A stretch of 64,000 bases of DNA from an uncultured Mycoplasmatota bacterium (GCA_947305065.1 CAMZCT010000001.1:98854-162853); one strand, 5' to 3'. Shown: positions 17,497-26,835, numbered from the stretch's first letter. The notes: generated by a model not told the origin, from the sequence alone. Program-made: numbers and translations.

Positions 17497-17550
17497 GTTA
17501 TAAACATAATACTCATCCTTTCTATTTTTAAACTTTAATTAAAAGTTATT
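17497..17550 (-). repeat. Leader-ORF repeat, left copy
   Basis: On the minus strand this segment runs from AATAACTTTTAATT through AGAAAGGATGAGTATTAT to TTTATAAC. The same blocks occur on the plus strand at 47420-47466, with a few substitutions and a shorter middle, giving an inverted pair inside the element. Confidence 0.6.
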
Positions 17551-17585
17551 TTAAAATTATTTGTGTTTTTTATTTTTCCTCGAAC

Positions 17586-17702
17586 CCTGTTACACCCAGG
17601 AAATCATCAAACGATTGATTTGCTAAATCAATTCCATGGGAATTTCACCCTCTTGTGGTTCTCACAAAACTGCACCCATTGCTTGAGTCTGTGGCTATGC
17701 AG
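17586..17702 (-). ncRNA. Candidate structured RNA before the recombinase operon
   Basis: Intergenic 17479-17904 holds no gene, but 17586-17702 folds into successive helices on the minus strand: 17697-17702 with 17670-17675 (a G-U pair that would be C-A on the other strand), 17653-17657 with 17663-17667, 17638-17640 with 17648-17650, 17614-17621 with 17625-17632 (8 bp), and 17586-17589 with 17597-17600. The single-stranded GGGTGAAATTCCC segment recalls riboswitch-type junctions, but no known class fits. It sits between the sigma-like gene and the recombinases, so it may be a cis-acting leader or an independent RNA. Confidence 0.5.
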
Positions 17703-17904
17703 AAGTATCATTATTACTATTACTTGTTATCGCATATTATTTGCTAAATAATTTTATAATCAAGCATTAATCGCAAGCGTACTTATTAAAGTGCTAGAGT
17801 AATAGGAATGTATTTGATGAATGAAAACAAGTTTTCAAAGAACAAAGGTGAAAGAATAATAATATCCTTTCACCTTATTCCTCACTTAAATCAAATTATT
17901 CAAC

Positions 17905-18375
17905 CTACTTATTTAAAATTTTCTTCAAATTTTTAATAGCTTGTTTAATACTCTTACTTATCATCTGAAAAGAAGTATGTTCAATAGCTGCAATTGTCTT
18001 AAGATCTAATTCATCAAAATAATACATTTTAACTCTTCTTCTTTGAGTACTTGATAATTGATTAATTGCATTCATTAATTCATCATAAGTTGATGTTCTA
18101 ATAATATAATCATCAATACCTTCTTCATTAGTTGCTGTTCTATTATAGATACTTTCTTCAGATAGTTCTTTATGTTCAATATGTCGATCAAATTCATTCA
18201 ATTCTTTAAGATCATCCAATTCAAACTGATTGAAAACATCAAAAATATTCTTTGAAACTTCAATAGTTCTGGGAATATTTTCTCCATCCTTGAATAAAAT
18301 ATAATATCTATTATCAATAGTTCTTATAGTATATGGATTATCTTTATGTTTCCTTCTTTTAGGAAAGTCATCCAT
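17905..18375 (-). CDS. Sigma-70 region 4-like regulator
   Basis: 156 aa. The C-terminal third (INQLSSTQRRRVKMYYFDEL then LKTIAAIEHTSFQMISKSIKQAIKNLKK) is a sigma factor region-4 type helix-turn-helix. The N-terminal part is charged and lacks clear region 2, as in the small sigma-like regulators of gut conjugative elements. It probably activates or modulates expression of the recombination or transfer genes. Its Shine-Dalgarno AAAGGAG is buried in a 12-bp perfect hairpin (18383-18412), so translation is likely controlled. No partner anti-sigma is visible. Confidence 0.8.
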   Translation of the reverse strand: MDDFPKRRKHKDNPYTIRTIDNRYYILFKDGENIPRTIEVSKNIFDVFNQFELDDLKELNEFDRHIEHKELSEESIYNRTATNEEGIDDYIIRTSTYDELMNAINQLSSTQRRRVKMYYFDELDLKTIAAIEHTSFQMISKSIKQAIKNLKKILNK

Positions 18376-18382
18376 TTATTAT

Positions 18383-18412
18383 CTCCTTTCAACTTTTTTT
18401 AGTTGAAAGGAG
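18383..18412 (-). promoter_or_regulatory. Hairpin sequestering the sigma gene ribosome binding site
   Basis: CTCCTTTCAACT and AGTTGAAAGGAG are perfect 12-bp complements around a six-base A loop in the mRNA. The 3' arm is the Shine-Dalgarno of the sigma-like gene (start codon 7 nt further), so the hairpin should block initiation unless opened. It lacks a downstream U-run, so it is not a terminator. Confidence 0.75.
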
Positions 18413-18424
18413 GTGGCCCTCTAA

Positions 18425-18451
18425 TTCGACAAAAAACTACATATTTCGACA
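18425..18451 (-). promoter_or_regulatory. Two TGTCGAA direct repeats upstream of the sigma gene
   Basis: TTTGTCGAA occurs twice on the minus strand, starts 20 bp apart (about two helical turns). The heptamer equals the Spo0A box of Bacillus, but that the host has Spo0A is not shown; it may be the site of another element-encoded regulator. Confidence 0.35.
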
Positions 18452-18454
18452 AAC

Positions 18455-18503
18455 AAAAAACCTGGAGATGAAACTCTTGTTTTAGAGTCTCGTCTCCAGG
18501 TTT
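18455..18503 (-). terminator. Terminator of the EPS operon
   Basis: A very strong stem (AAACCTGGAGA/TCTCCAGGTTT, with an inner ACTCT/AGAGT helix) followed by a T-rich run on the minus strand. It lies about 260 bp after tagD; 18504-18763 otherwise shows no credible gene (the two ORF-track entries there are low-quality). Confidence 0.85.
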
Positions 18504-18763
18504 AAATTTATCAATATTTTTTAGCGGGTGTTCTCCCTTGGAAAATATATCATATTTAAATCGGTAATAATACAATTTGGTGCAAACCAGTCTCATAAAG
18601 GATATTCCCCCTTATAAGAGCAGCCTTAAATTGTAAAATCATTCCCTTTTTATTCAAACATATACCACTGCTAATAACTAGTATCACTAATATATGGCTT
18701 TCTCTTGGTTGTTTATTATATTTTTTCAAGTAAATCAAATAAAAATAGTTCATTAACGAACTA

Positions 18764-19195
18764 TTAATTATTTGGTATTTGATTGATTCCATTAATAGGT
18801 TCTTGTAAACCTAATTCTTCTTTTATTTTAGTTGTTGATATTCCTTCTGTTCTGTCTAGATAGACAACTTCACAATAATCTTTTAAATAATCAAACTTTT
18901 CTGAACCTGCCCAATCAGATCCCATAACAACTATATCAACATGATATTCTTTAACATCATTAATCTTTTGCTCCCAATTTTCTTCTGGAATGACAAGGTC
19001 AACATATCTCACTGCTTCAAGCATTTTTTTTCTAGTTTCAAAATCATGATATGCTTTCTTTCCTTTTATTTCATTAAATTCATCAGTAGATACAGCTACA
19101 ATTAGGTAATCTCCTAAAGCTTTTGCCCTTTGTAAAAGTCTTATGTGACCATAATGTAATAAATCAAATGTACCATAAGTTAAAATTCTTTTCAT
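18764..19195 (-). CDS. tagD: Glycerol-3-phosphate cytidylyltransferase
   Basis: 143 aa, the normal size. Motifs GTFDLLHYGH (HxGH) and RTEGISTTKI mark the TagD/GCT group, which makes CDP-glycerol from CTP and glycerol-3-phosphate in the cytoplasm. It is the last gene of the EPS operon and supplies the donor for the CDP-glycerol transferase two genes upstream, so the polymer probably carries glycerol phosphate, either as a substituent or in its backbone. It lies 1 bp from the flippase gene. Confidence 0.95.
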   Translation of the reverse strand: MKRILTYGTFDLLHYGHIRLLQRAKALGDYLIVAVSTDEFNEIKGKKAYHDFETRKKMLEAVRYVDLVIPEENWEQKINDVKEYHVDIVVMGSDWAGSEKFDYLKDYCEVVYLDRTEGISTTKIKEELGLQEPINGINQIPNN

Positions 19196-19196
19196 A

Positions 19197-20621
19197 TTAT
19201 CTCTCCTTTACAATTTTGCTTTTTAAAAAAAACAGCACACTTTTTATATTATTCTTATTTAATAAAACAATAACAATTAGACCAAACAATAGATTTATCA
19301 ATATTGAATAAAGAGTTCTTACATAATACAAAATTGAAACTATTAATAATGATATTAATGCTATTAATAAGGTCCTAAAATTTATTTTAAAAATTACAAA
19401 CTTTTTTATGTCTATAAATCTATAAATAAACAGAAAAACATAGGCTATCAAAGTAGAAATTGACGCTGCCCATAATCCAAATTTATTAATGAAAATTATA
19501 TTAATGATTATATTAACCAATGCACATAGCATAGTTGTTTTTGCAACTTTTTTTGTTATTTTTTTTGCAATATAAGCTCCACCCAATACATTCGATAAGG
19601 CATTAAAAATGTTTCCTAATAATAAAACCGGTATATAAAAATAAGCCACGCGATATTTTTCTCCCACCATTGCATTAAAAACCAAAGGCAAAAAAATCAA
19701 TATAATAATACTTATTGAAGAAAAAATTCTAAGAGAATTATCTAAAACTTGTGAAAAAAATGTATCTCTATCATCTTCGTTAATATGAACAGAAGCACTT
19801 TCTTGCCAAGTTATATTAAATACTCCAGAAAAACTTTGCATTATATTGGCAAATTTAGAAGATATTGCATATACACCATTCATAGAATCTCCAATTATAA
19901 ATGAGATAATAGTTCTATCTGAAACATTAACCATCCACCAAGACAATCCGTCAGGAATCATTGGCAATGAATATTTTAACATTTCTTTCAATTTATCTTT
20001 ATCTACATTATCTTTATTGAACAAATGAAATACATTATTTTTTATTGCCAAATATATGGATGCTAAAACATTTCCAATTGATGAAGCGATTAATATAGAG
20101 TAAGCATCCATATCAAAGAATATTATTAATACAGTGGTAAGAAGAACATTTAATAAACCACATATTATACTTGCTATTGCGTAATCATTATTCTTTCCTA
20201 AGCCTCTTGAGACTTGCAATAAAATAGTAAAAATAGCCATTGTAATTATATTGAGTATAATATAAGTGAAATATTTTATACTAATAAAATAATTTATGAT
20301 TAATGAAATAGTTATGCAAATAGATATTTCTATAAAGCACATATAAATAATGGTACTTATAATTTTGCTTTTATTTTTTTCATCACTTCTGGTATCTATT
20401 AAAAATCTGAAAACAGCAGAATCCATTCTTAATAATAAAATAGGAACCATCAATGCTACATATGATTGTACCAAATCGATATATCCATAATCTGATGTAT
20501 TTAAGAATTTTGTATAGACTGGTATTAAGAAAAATGAAATAAATTGTGTACAAAATTTGCTAAAAAAGATAACTATCGTATTTTTTACTAATTCAAATTG
20601 TTTCGATTTCTTACCCATCAT
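19197..20621 (-). CDS. Wzx-type polysaccharide flippase
   Basis: 474 aa polytopic membrane protein with about 12-14 hydrophobic helices. Begins KNTIVIFFSKFCTQFISFFLIPVY, the usual opening of the polysaccharide transporter (PST/Wzx) branch of the MOP superfamily, and has the typical DRTIISFIIG in the middle. It should flip the undecaprenyl-linked repeat unit across the membrane before polymerisation by the Wzy-like protein of the same operon. It overlaps the upstream CDP-glycerol transferase by 4 bp. Confidence 0.9.
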   Translation of the reverse strand: MMGKKSKQFELVKNTIVIFFSKFCTQFISFFLIPVYTKFLNTSDYGYIDLVQSYVALMVPILLLRMDSAVFRFLIDTRSDEKNKSKIISTIIYMCFIEISICITISLIINYFISIKYFTYIILNIITMAIFTILLQVSRGLGKNNDYAIASIICGLLNVLLTTVLIIFFDMDAYSILIASSIGNVLASIYLAIKNNVFHLFNKDNVDKDKLKEMLKYSLPMIPDGLSWWMVNVSDRTIISFIIGDSMNGVYAISSKFANIMQSFSGVFNITWQESASVHINEDDRDTFFSQVLDNSLRIFSSISIIILIFLPLVFNAMVGEKYRVAYFYIPVLLLGNIFNALSNVLGGAYIAKKITKKVAKTTMLCALVNIIINIIFINKFGLWAASISTLIAYVFLFIYRFIDIKKFVIFKINFRTLLIALISLLIVSILYYVRTLYSILINLLFGLIVIVLLNKNNIKSVLFFLKSKIVKER

Positions 20622-21781
20622 TTAATCCTTTCATCCATATATTCTTTAATACTTATTGATGACTTACCACTTTCTTTTAAACCTATGCTTTCTTTAAAGT
20701 TATCATATCCATTACAAATATCTTCCATTTTAGTATTTAATAGTAATTTATATAAATCTTTATTATTGTAACTGATAGGAAATGGTAAATCATTAATGTC
20801 AAAATATGAGCCTCTATCTTTGTTATATTTTTCAATATCATTGGCGTAAATAATAACTGGTTTATTCGCAATCATTGCTTCAAACATTGTAGATGAATAA
20901 TCAGTTATCAGCAAATCACAAGCAAGAATTAATTCTTGAATATCATCATAGTTGTTTGCATTAATGTAATTATTATAATTTGAAATTAAACTATCTGGAT
21001 TTTTTATTCCTGGATGCATACGTATTATAACACTATATGTATCATGATATTTCTTATTTAAAACCTTGATAACATCGTCAAAATTAATATCATAAGGATT
21101 TTTATCATAATGAGCCCTAAAAGTTGGGGCATAAAGAATAATTTTATTATTTTTTGATATATGTAAAACATTACACACTTTACTTCTAATTGATAAATCT
21201 GTTCTATTTACTAGTAAATCATTCCTAGGTGTCCCGTTACATATTATCTCACCAGAATATCTAAAAGCTCTTTTGTATAAATCATTACAAAATGAGCTAT
21301 TAGATACCATTAAATTTGTATAATTTGTATCCTTTACTGCATTTTTAACGTAATTGTTATCTAATTTATCTTCAACATCAAACTCAATTTTTTTAAAAGC
21401 TAAACAACCATGCCAAGTTTGAATATAAACCTGCTTTTTTCTCTTTACATAGTACACAGGTATTCGAGTATTAAAAATCCAAAATTTAGATGTAGCTATA
21501 TAATAAAAATATTTTAAACTGTATATCTTAACTGGCTTTACATAAGATGGAAATTTATCATTAATATTTTTGCATATCCATATTATTTCGTAATTATTAT
21601 CTTTGGCCAATTCTTCTGATATGTACTTAGGACTATCACCATATCCTTTTCCAACAAAATTGCTACATAATACTCTATAATTATTTATTCTAAATATTCT
21701 AAAGAAAAAAATAGGTATAGCAAGTATTTTAATAATAAAACTGTTTGCTATAATTAATTTAAACTTATTAAGTAGTGACAT
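20618..21781 (-). CDS. CDP-glycerol glycerophosphotransferase family protein
   Basis: 387 aa. Landmarks of the TagB/TagF family: YIQTWHGC near residue 130, ILYAPTFRAHYD, and the C-terminal DLLITDYSSTMFEAM followed by a conserved aspartate-rich RGSYFD. These enzymes transfer glycerol phosphate from CDP-glycerol to a lipid-linked acceptor at the cytoplasmic face. A hydrophobic N-terminus (about 10-30) may dock it to the membrane. With TagD it accounts for glycerol phosphate in the polymer. At 387 residues it is a single-domain form, closer to TagB-like transferases than to long TagF polymerases. Confidence 0.9.
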   Translation of the reverse strand: MSLLNKFKLIIANSFIIKILAIPIFFFRIFRINNYRVLCSNFVGKGYGDSPKYISEELAKDNNYEIIWICKNINDKFPSYVKPVKIYSLKYFYYIATSKFWIFNTRIPVYYVKRKKQVYIQTWHGCLAFKKIEFDVEDKLDNNYVKNAVKDTNYTNLMVSNSSFCNDLYKRAFRYSGEIICNGTPRNDLLVNRTDLSIRSKVCNVLHISKNNKIILYAPTFRAHYDKNPYDINFDDVIKVLNKKYHDTYSVIIRMHPGIKNPDSLISNYNNYINANNYDDIQELILACDLLITDYSSTMFEAMIANKPVIIYANDIEKYNKDRGSYFDINDLPFPISYNNKDLYKLLLNTKMEDICNGYDNFKESIGLKESGKSSISIKEYMDERIK

Positions 21782-21787
21782 ATTTTA

Positions 21788-22777
21788 TCAATTCCCCCTT
21801 ATAGATTGATATAAATTACAAAGAAAAACCAGCATTCCAGCACCTAAATATGATGAAATAGCAAATATCTTACTTCTTTTACCAGCCTTTTTATCTTTAA
21901 TAACCACACCTCTATATTTTTTCACAATCAAAAAAGCTTGCTTTTTAATTTTATCAAAATTTTTAGATTTACCTATCCCTAATATTGTAAAAATCCCTTC
22001 CATAAATTCTCTATTGTATGCAGCTAAAATTAAACTTGGTATATTATCCTGAATAAATTTTGTTTCATCTTTTGCAAATTTAAGTGAAACAGATCTTTTT
22101 TCATTATAATTAGAACCTGTTATACTTGTTTTTCTAAGCAAATAATAATACATCATGGCATCTGAAATAACTACCTTTTTAGATTTATAGAATAATTTAT
22201 ATGTAATAGGTAAATCCTCGTGAACCTGTCCGACCGGATACTCTATTCCATTAAATAAATCTCTTTTATATAATTTACCCCAGGCACTTGTAGTGCAATT
22301 ATCCTGATACAATAATTTTTCCAAAGCATCAACATTATCATATACACGCGTATTAATATTTGAAAAAGTTTCATCAACTAATGTTTCACCTTCATATATT
22401 TTTTTATATAATACAGTAGAAATATCTGCTTTATTGTCCTTTAGTTGATTGTATAAAAAATTAATTGTATCAGTATGCATAAAATCATCGCTATCAATAA
22501 AAAACAAGTAATTTCCTTTGCTCTCTTTAATCCCATAATTTCTTGCTTCAGATAGCCCACCATTAGATTTATTTATAAGTTTAATTCGTTTATCAATTTT
22601 TTTATATTTTTCACATATTTCCCTACTATTATCAGTAGAACCGTCATTCACAAGTATAATTTCAATGTTGTGAAATGTTTGAGAAATTAAGGAATTAATA
22701 CATCTATCTAAATATTGTTCCACATTGTAAACAGGAACAATAATAGAAATCAAATCATCCATTTTTTTAGTTTTCAT
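21788..22777 (-). CDS. Family 2 glycosyltransferase
   Basis: 329 aa with the GT-A fold: ISIIVPVYNVEQYL, VNDGSTDNS, NGGLSEARNYG and the metal/sugar-nucleotide motif FIDSDDF, then a variable acceptor domain with HEDLPITYK and a C-terminal amphipathic/hydrophobic segment. It adds a sugar to the lipid-linked repeat unit; donor and acceptor cannot be read. AAGGAG precedes the start by 9 nt, and it overlaps the upstream polymerase gene by 11 bp. Confidence 0.92.
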   Translation of the reverse strand: MKTKKMDDLISIIVPVYNVEQYLDRCINSLISQTFHNIEIILVNDGSTDNSREICEKYKKIDKRIKLINKSNGGLSEARNYGIKESKGNYLFFIDSDDFMHTDTINFLYNQLKDNKADISTVLYKKIYEGETLVDETFSNINTRVYDNVDALEKLLYQDNCTTSAWGKLYKRDLFNGIEYPVGQVHEDLPITYKLFYKSKKVVISDAMMYYYLLRKTSITGSNYNEKRSVSLKFAKDETKFIQDNIPSLILAAYNREFMEGIFTILGIGKSKNFDKIKKQAFLIVKKYRGVVIKDKKAGKRSKIFAISSYLGAGMLVFLCNLYQSIRGN

Positions 22778-23999
22778 AATTACTGGCTCCTTTTTTATCT
22801 GTTAAAAAAACACTACATAACGTAAAAAGCAAAAATACAAGATTTAAGTTATTAAATATTTCACCCTTCCAACAAGCAATAAATAGACAAACAATAAAAA
22901 CATATCTAAATGAAGTTATTCTCTTATCATTTTTTAATGAATTGTTAAAAAATTTTATAAAAGATCCAACGTAAAGTAGTAAATAAATAACACCACCCAA
23001 AAATATGTAATTTACATATCCAATATCACTTGATGTACCAATTGTATTTAATCCTAGCTCGCCATAAACTCTCATACCAGTACCAAAAACCAATTTCCAA
23101 CCAGAAGGAAATACTAATGCTGTTTTAGTTAAATAATTAAAAGTTCTAGTATTTGTAAAAGAAAATAACTGATTAATAAAACTATACATAGCAGGATTAA
23201 CGTTACGAATTACAAGAATAAAAAGATAAAATAATAATATTATAACCATTCCCCAAAAAACAGCTGTTATTTTTTTGTTAAATTTCGATAATAAAATCAT
23301 TATAAATACTGACAAGAGTCCAATTAGAATTCCAGTTCTCCCATTTAATATACTAACTAAAAAAATGAATGGTAAAAATATGAAATATTTTTTATTGTTA
23401 TTTGTTGCATGATAGAAGCATAAACCTGTTAATAAACCATTAACAATTGGAATTCCATAAGTGTAACTATCTCCTAAACCATATACTCTTGTTCTAAGAA
23501 TATAGTCATTTTCATTAAAAATTGTCGAATTAATAAAAGAGTTAATTGCAATTGTTCTTGTTGAAGGAAATAAAAGCATAATCAAACAAACTAATCCTTG
23601 TATAAAAGCAACGTTTAGTATGAATTCTATTATTTTATTTTTACTATAGCCATTTATTCTAAGGTTATTTACAATAAAAAGAGCTGCAAAAAGATACAAA
23701 ACTATCATTAAGTGTTGAACAATTCTTAAATCAACAATATTTATAGTACTACTAGTATTGATAGCAACAATTATCGAGCAATAAATAGTTGATAAGAAAA
23801 TGCCAAGCAAAAAAGAAAAAATATATTTATTTTTAATGGAACGAAGTATATACTTTCCACCATGAATAACATCATATATAAGCATTAATCCTACAATAAC
23901 AGCAACCGAAATATTTGAATCAATGTGGAATATAGCGAAAGGTCTATACAAAAAAATAAAAGTTAATACATAACATAACAAAATATTAATCTTTTTCAT
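22767..23999 (-). CDS. Wzy-like O-antigen/EPS polymerase
   Basis: About 410 aa with 10-12 predicted membrane helices and a larger extracellular loop in the second half (VIRNVNPAMYSF to GTGMRVYGELG), the layout of Wzy/O-antigen ligase-like polymerases. I set the start at ATG 23999, which has AAGAAGG 7 nt upstream, rather than the earlier GTG used in the track. It would join repeat units outside the membrane after flipping. Sequence conservation in this family is low, so the assignment rests on topology and on its place between glycosyltransferases and flippase. Confidence 0.8.
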   Translation of the reverse strand: MKKINILLCYVLTFIFLYRPFAIFHIDSNISVAVIVGLMLIYDVIHGGKYILRSIKNKYIFSFLLGIFLSTIYCSIIVAINTSSTINIVDLRIVQHLMIVLYLFAALFIVNNLRINGYSKNKIIEFILNVAFIQGLVCLIMLLFPSTRTIAINSFINSTIFNENDYILRTRVYGLGDSYTYGIPIVNGLLTGLCFYHATNNNKKYFIFLPFIFLVSILNGRTGILIGLLSVFIMILLSKFNKKITAVFWGMVIILLFYLFILVIRNVNPAMYSFINQLFSFTNTRTFNYLTKTALVFPSGWKLVFGTGMRVYGELGLNTIGTSSDIGYVNYIFLGGVIYLLLYVGSFIKFFNNSLKNDKRITSFRYVFIVCLFIACWKGEIFNNLNLVFLLFTLCSVFLTDKKGASNYEN

Positions 24000-24013
24000 T
24001 ATAAAACCTTCTT

Positions 24014-26122
24014 TCACTCATAAATTTCATGTATTTTTTTTGTAAGCGTATTATCATCAATTATATCAAAACTTATCTCTATTTTTGAATTCAAAAGTAA
24101 TTCTTTTGCTTTACTTACATATTGATTCATATTACTACATATTAGATACTTATTTTTATTAAAGATAGTTTTTAATCCACCAACACCACTATTTAAGACT
24201 GGTTTATTAAGAATCATAGATTCAATAGCTGTTAAACCAAATCCCTCAAATTTAGACGGCATTATTCCAATTTTTGAGGCTTTAATATACGGAAATGGAT
24301 TTGATTTAAATCCAATTAATTCAATGTTATTATTTAGAGAATAGTTATTTATAAGTTCAAGGCATTTTTCCTTTAGAGGTCCATCTCCTATCATTACGCA
24401 TTTTATTCTATTATTATCTAATTTGTGAATTATTTTAATAAACTCTATTGGATTTTTTTCCTCTGATAATCTTCCAAAGAAAAAAATATCATATTTATCT
24501 TTTACTTGATATTCATCAGCCAACTTTTGAATTGCTTTTTTATCAACATAATTTGGCAAAGTAACATATTTACCTTTAATTCCATTTCTAAAAATATATT
24601 CATCAAGTATTGAATCTGATACTCCTATAATTTTCTTAAATTTTTTGGATTTAATTAGATAAAGGATACTCTTTACGGATATTTTTTTCATTTTAGGATC
24701 ATTTTTATGTAAGTGTGATATTATGATACATTTATTATAAAATATACTAGCATATAGTGATGCTTTAAAATCATGGGCATGAATAATATCAACTTGTTTA
24801 TCTTTTACTATTTTCTTTATTTCTTTTATATTTAATTTTTTTATTGGTACGAAATCTATATTTCTTTCTTTTAATGAAACTATTATATTTCCCTCAGGTG
24901 AACAATAAAATGAATTATAATCATTCATACTTGAATTAATAATTGTACAAGCAACATTTTCAGCACCAGAAAAAGAATTACTAGAAAGTAGATGCATAAT
25001 GGTTTTTCTTTTAAAATAAATACTTATCATCTTTTTCATAATATTATTTAATAAATATTTTGAAATTATTTTTTTACTTTCTATGCCAAATTTAATTGAT
25101 TCTTCATTTGATAAATATATTTTTTCTATAAATCTAGCAAATTTATCAACATCATTAACATCAACAAGATATCCATTGACGTTATCTTTTATTAAATCTC
25201 TTTGGCCTCTGCAATCTGTAGCTACTATTGGTAAGCCAACATACATCGCTTCCATAACATTTAGTGGGAGACCTTCCCTATGCGATGTAGCAAGAGCAAG
25301 ATTAGAAATTTTTAATAATTTTGGAATGTCTTTCCTATATCCTAAAAAAAGTATATTATTATTTAACCCTTTTTCTCTTACTATTTCTTGATAATGGTTC
25401 TTATATGAATCAATTCCAGGTAATAGAACTTTAAAATTAGAATATTTTTTTACTAATTTTTCCATTGCATTTATTATTAAAATCTGATTTTTGTTCCAAT
25501 TTAATTCTGCTGGATAAATCATTACAAAATCATCGTCTTCTAATCCCAAAGATTTTCTAATAGCAGTCTTTTCTTTATTAGACAGGTCAAAATCAAATTT
25601 TTCTTCGTCAATTCCTACTCCTGGAACATATTGAATATCTTTACATTTTTTAAATTTTTTCTTTGCAAAATTATAATCTTCATTATTAATTAGAATTAAA
25701 GTATCTGTATATTTTGATAACCATTTTTCTACTGGATAGAAAAGTAACCAATTTTTCAAAGGTGCTCCCTTAAAAAAATGAAGACCATGAGCAGTATAAA
25801 TAACCCTAGTATGAAACTTTTTTCTTGATTTTTTTGCTGCCAATCGTGTTATAACTGCACCCATAGGAGTATGAGTGTGTATGATATCAAACTTTTCAGT
25901 TTCACATATCTTTTTCAATTGCTTAATTGCTTTGAGATTATTAAATTTTATTGGATTTCTTTCAAAAGTAACCACATGTTTAACATCACAAAATGGTATT
26001 TTCTCATCACCACTTGTTGCTACGTGAACCTCATATCCATTTTCTTTAAACATTTTTAAAAAAGGCAAATGGAATTGTAAGATATGAGAATCAACAGTAG
26101 CGGAAAATAAAACCTTTTTCAT
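24014..26122 (-). CDS. Two fused family 4 glycosyltransferases
   Basis: 702 aa, about twice the usual length. Residues 1-365 form one GT4 enzyme (KKVLFSATVDSH, HTHTPMGAVITRL, ATSHREGLPLNVMEAM), resembling EpsD/EpsF-type proteins. Residues 370-702 form a second one (MHLLSSNSFSGAENVA, DIIHAHDF, FFGRLSEEKNP, PSKFEGFGLTAIESM). Both carry the E-x7-E type donor-binding motif. The fusion has no visible frame break and would couple two consecutive sugar additions. It lies 5 bp from the priming transferase and reads into the polymerase gene. Confidence 0.9.
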   Translation of the reverse strand: MKKVLFSATVDSHILQFHLPFLKMFKENGYEVHVATSGDEKIPFCDVKHVVTFERNPIKFNNLKAIKQLKKICETEKFDIIHTHTPMGAVITRLAAKKSRKKFHTRVIYTAHGLHFFKGAPLKNWLLFYPVEKWLSKYTDTLILINNEDYNFAKKKFKKCKDIQYVPGVGIDEEKFDFDLSNKEKTAIRKSLGLEDDDFVMIYPAELNWNKNQILIINAMEKLVKKYSNFKVLLPGIDSYKNHYQEIVREKGLNNNILFLGYRKDIPKLLKISNLALATSHREGLPLNVMEAMYVGLPIVATDCRGQRDLIKDNVNGYLVDVNDVDKFARFIEKIYLSNEESIKFGIESKKIISKYLLNNIMKKMISIYFKRKTIMHLLSSNSFSGAENVACTIINSSMNDYNSFYCSPEGNIIVSLKERNIDFVPIKKLNIKEIKKIVKDKQVDIIHAHDFKASLYASIFYNKCIIISHLHKNDPKMKKISVKSILYLIKSKKFKKIIGVSDSILDEYIFRNGIKGKYVTLPNYVDKKAIQKLADEYQVKDKYDIFFFGRLSEEKNPIEFIKIIHKLDNNRIKCVMIGDGPLKEKCLELINNYSLNNNIELIGFKSNPFPYIKASKIGIMPSKFEGFGLTAIESMILNKPVLNSGVGGLKTIFNKNKYLICSNMNQYVSKAKELLLNSKIEISFDIIDDNTLTKKIHEIYE

Positions 26123-26127
26123 ACTCT

Positions 26128-26835
26128 CTACTCACTCTCCATTTGCTTATTATATTTTTTTAAATCATCTAGTTCTTTCTTTATCGTATTCTTACCAGCA
26201 TCTGCTCCATGACCAGTAAACACTGTCTTTATTGTTAGAAATATTATTTTAATATCTTGATATAAAGAATAATTCTTTATATATTCAATATCATATTCAA
26301 TTTTGTCAAATATGGTAATATCATTTCTTCCCATACATTGGGCTAAACCTGTTAGGCCTGGTCTAACATCATATCTATGTCTCTGATTTTCGTTCATATT
26401 TTCATAATAATCAGGAATCCATGGCCTAGGTCCTATAAAAGACATTTTCCCGGTTGCGATTGAAAACAATTGTGGTAGCTCGTCTAGACTCGTCTTGCGT
26501 AAAATTTTTCCAATTTTTGTATGTTCATCAGCTTTAGAAAAATCATGAACATCATTTTTTTCTACCATAGTTCTAAATTTATAAATATAAAAGTTTTTTC
26601 CACCTTTTCCTGTTCTCTCTTGCTTAAAAAGTACATGACCTTTTGAATCTAGTTTGATTGCAATGGCAATTAATAGCATTAATGGTGATGCAACTATTAG
26701 TCCAAATATAGCTAAAAGACGATCAAACATAAACTTAATTCCAGCAAATACAACTATTAATGCTTGTGAATAAAATTTTCTATGCGTAACATTTCCGTTC
26801 AAATCCACATACGTTTCAATAATATTTTCGTTCAT
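26128..26835 (-). CDS. Priming sugar transferase (polyprenyl-phosphate glycosyl-1-phosphate transferase)
   Basis: 235 aa, first gene of the EPS operon. An N-terminal membrane segment (about 25-55) is followed by the bacterial sugar transferase domain: FKQERTGKGGKNFYIYKFRTM, KIGKILRKTSLDELPQL, FIGPRPW and DVRPGLTGLAQ. It transfers a sugar-1-phosphate to undecaprenyl phosphate to start each repeat unit. Complete, unlike the related fragment at 47777-48217 next to the element. No tyrosine kinase or phosphatase regulator accompanies this operon. Confidence 0.94.
   Translation of the reverse strand: MNENIIETYVDLNGNVTHRKFYSQALIVVFAGIKFMFDRLLAIFGLIVASPLMLLIAIAIKLDSKGHVLFKQERTGKGGKNFYIYKFRTMVEKNDVHDFSKADEHTKIGKILRKTSLDELPQLFSIATGKMSFIGPRPWIPDYYENMNENQRHRYDVRPGLTGLAQCMGRNDITIFDKIEYDIEYIKNYSLYQDIKIIFLTIKTVFTGHGADAGKNTIKKELDDLKKYNKQMESE

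Noticed and set aside
17586-17702. FMN or cobalamin riboswitch
   Set aside because: Only GGGTGAAATTCCC resembles the junctions; the other conserved blocks and suitable downstream genes are missing.
18504-18763. ORFs 18556..18792 and 18399..18596 as genes
   Set aside because: They overlap tagD or the terminator, lack a good ribosome binding site and have no coding character beyond an open frame.
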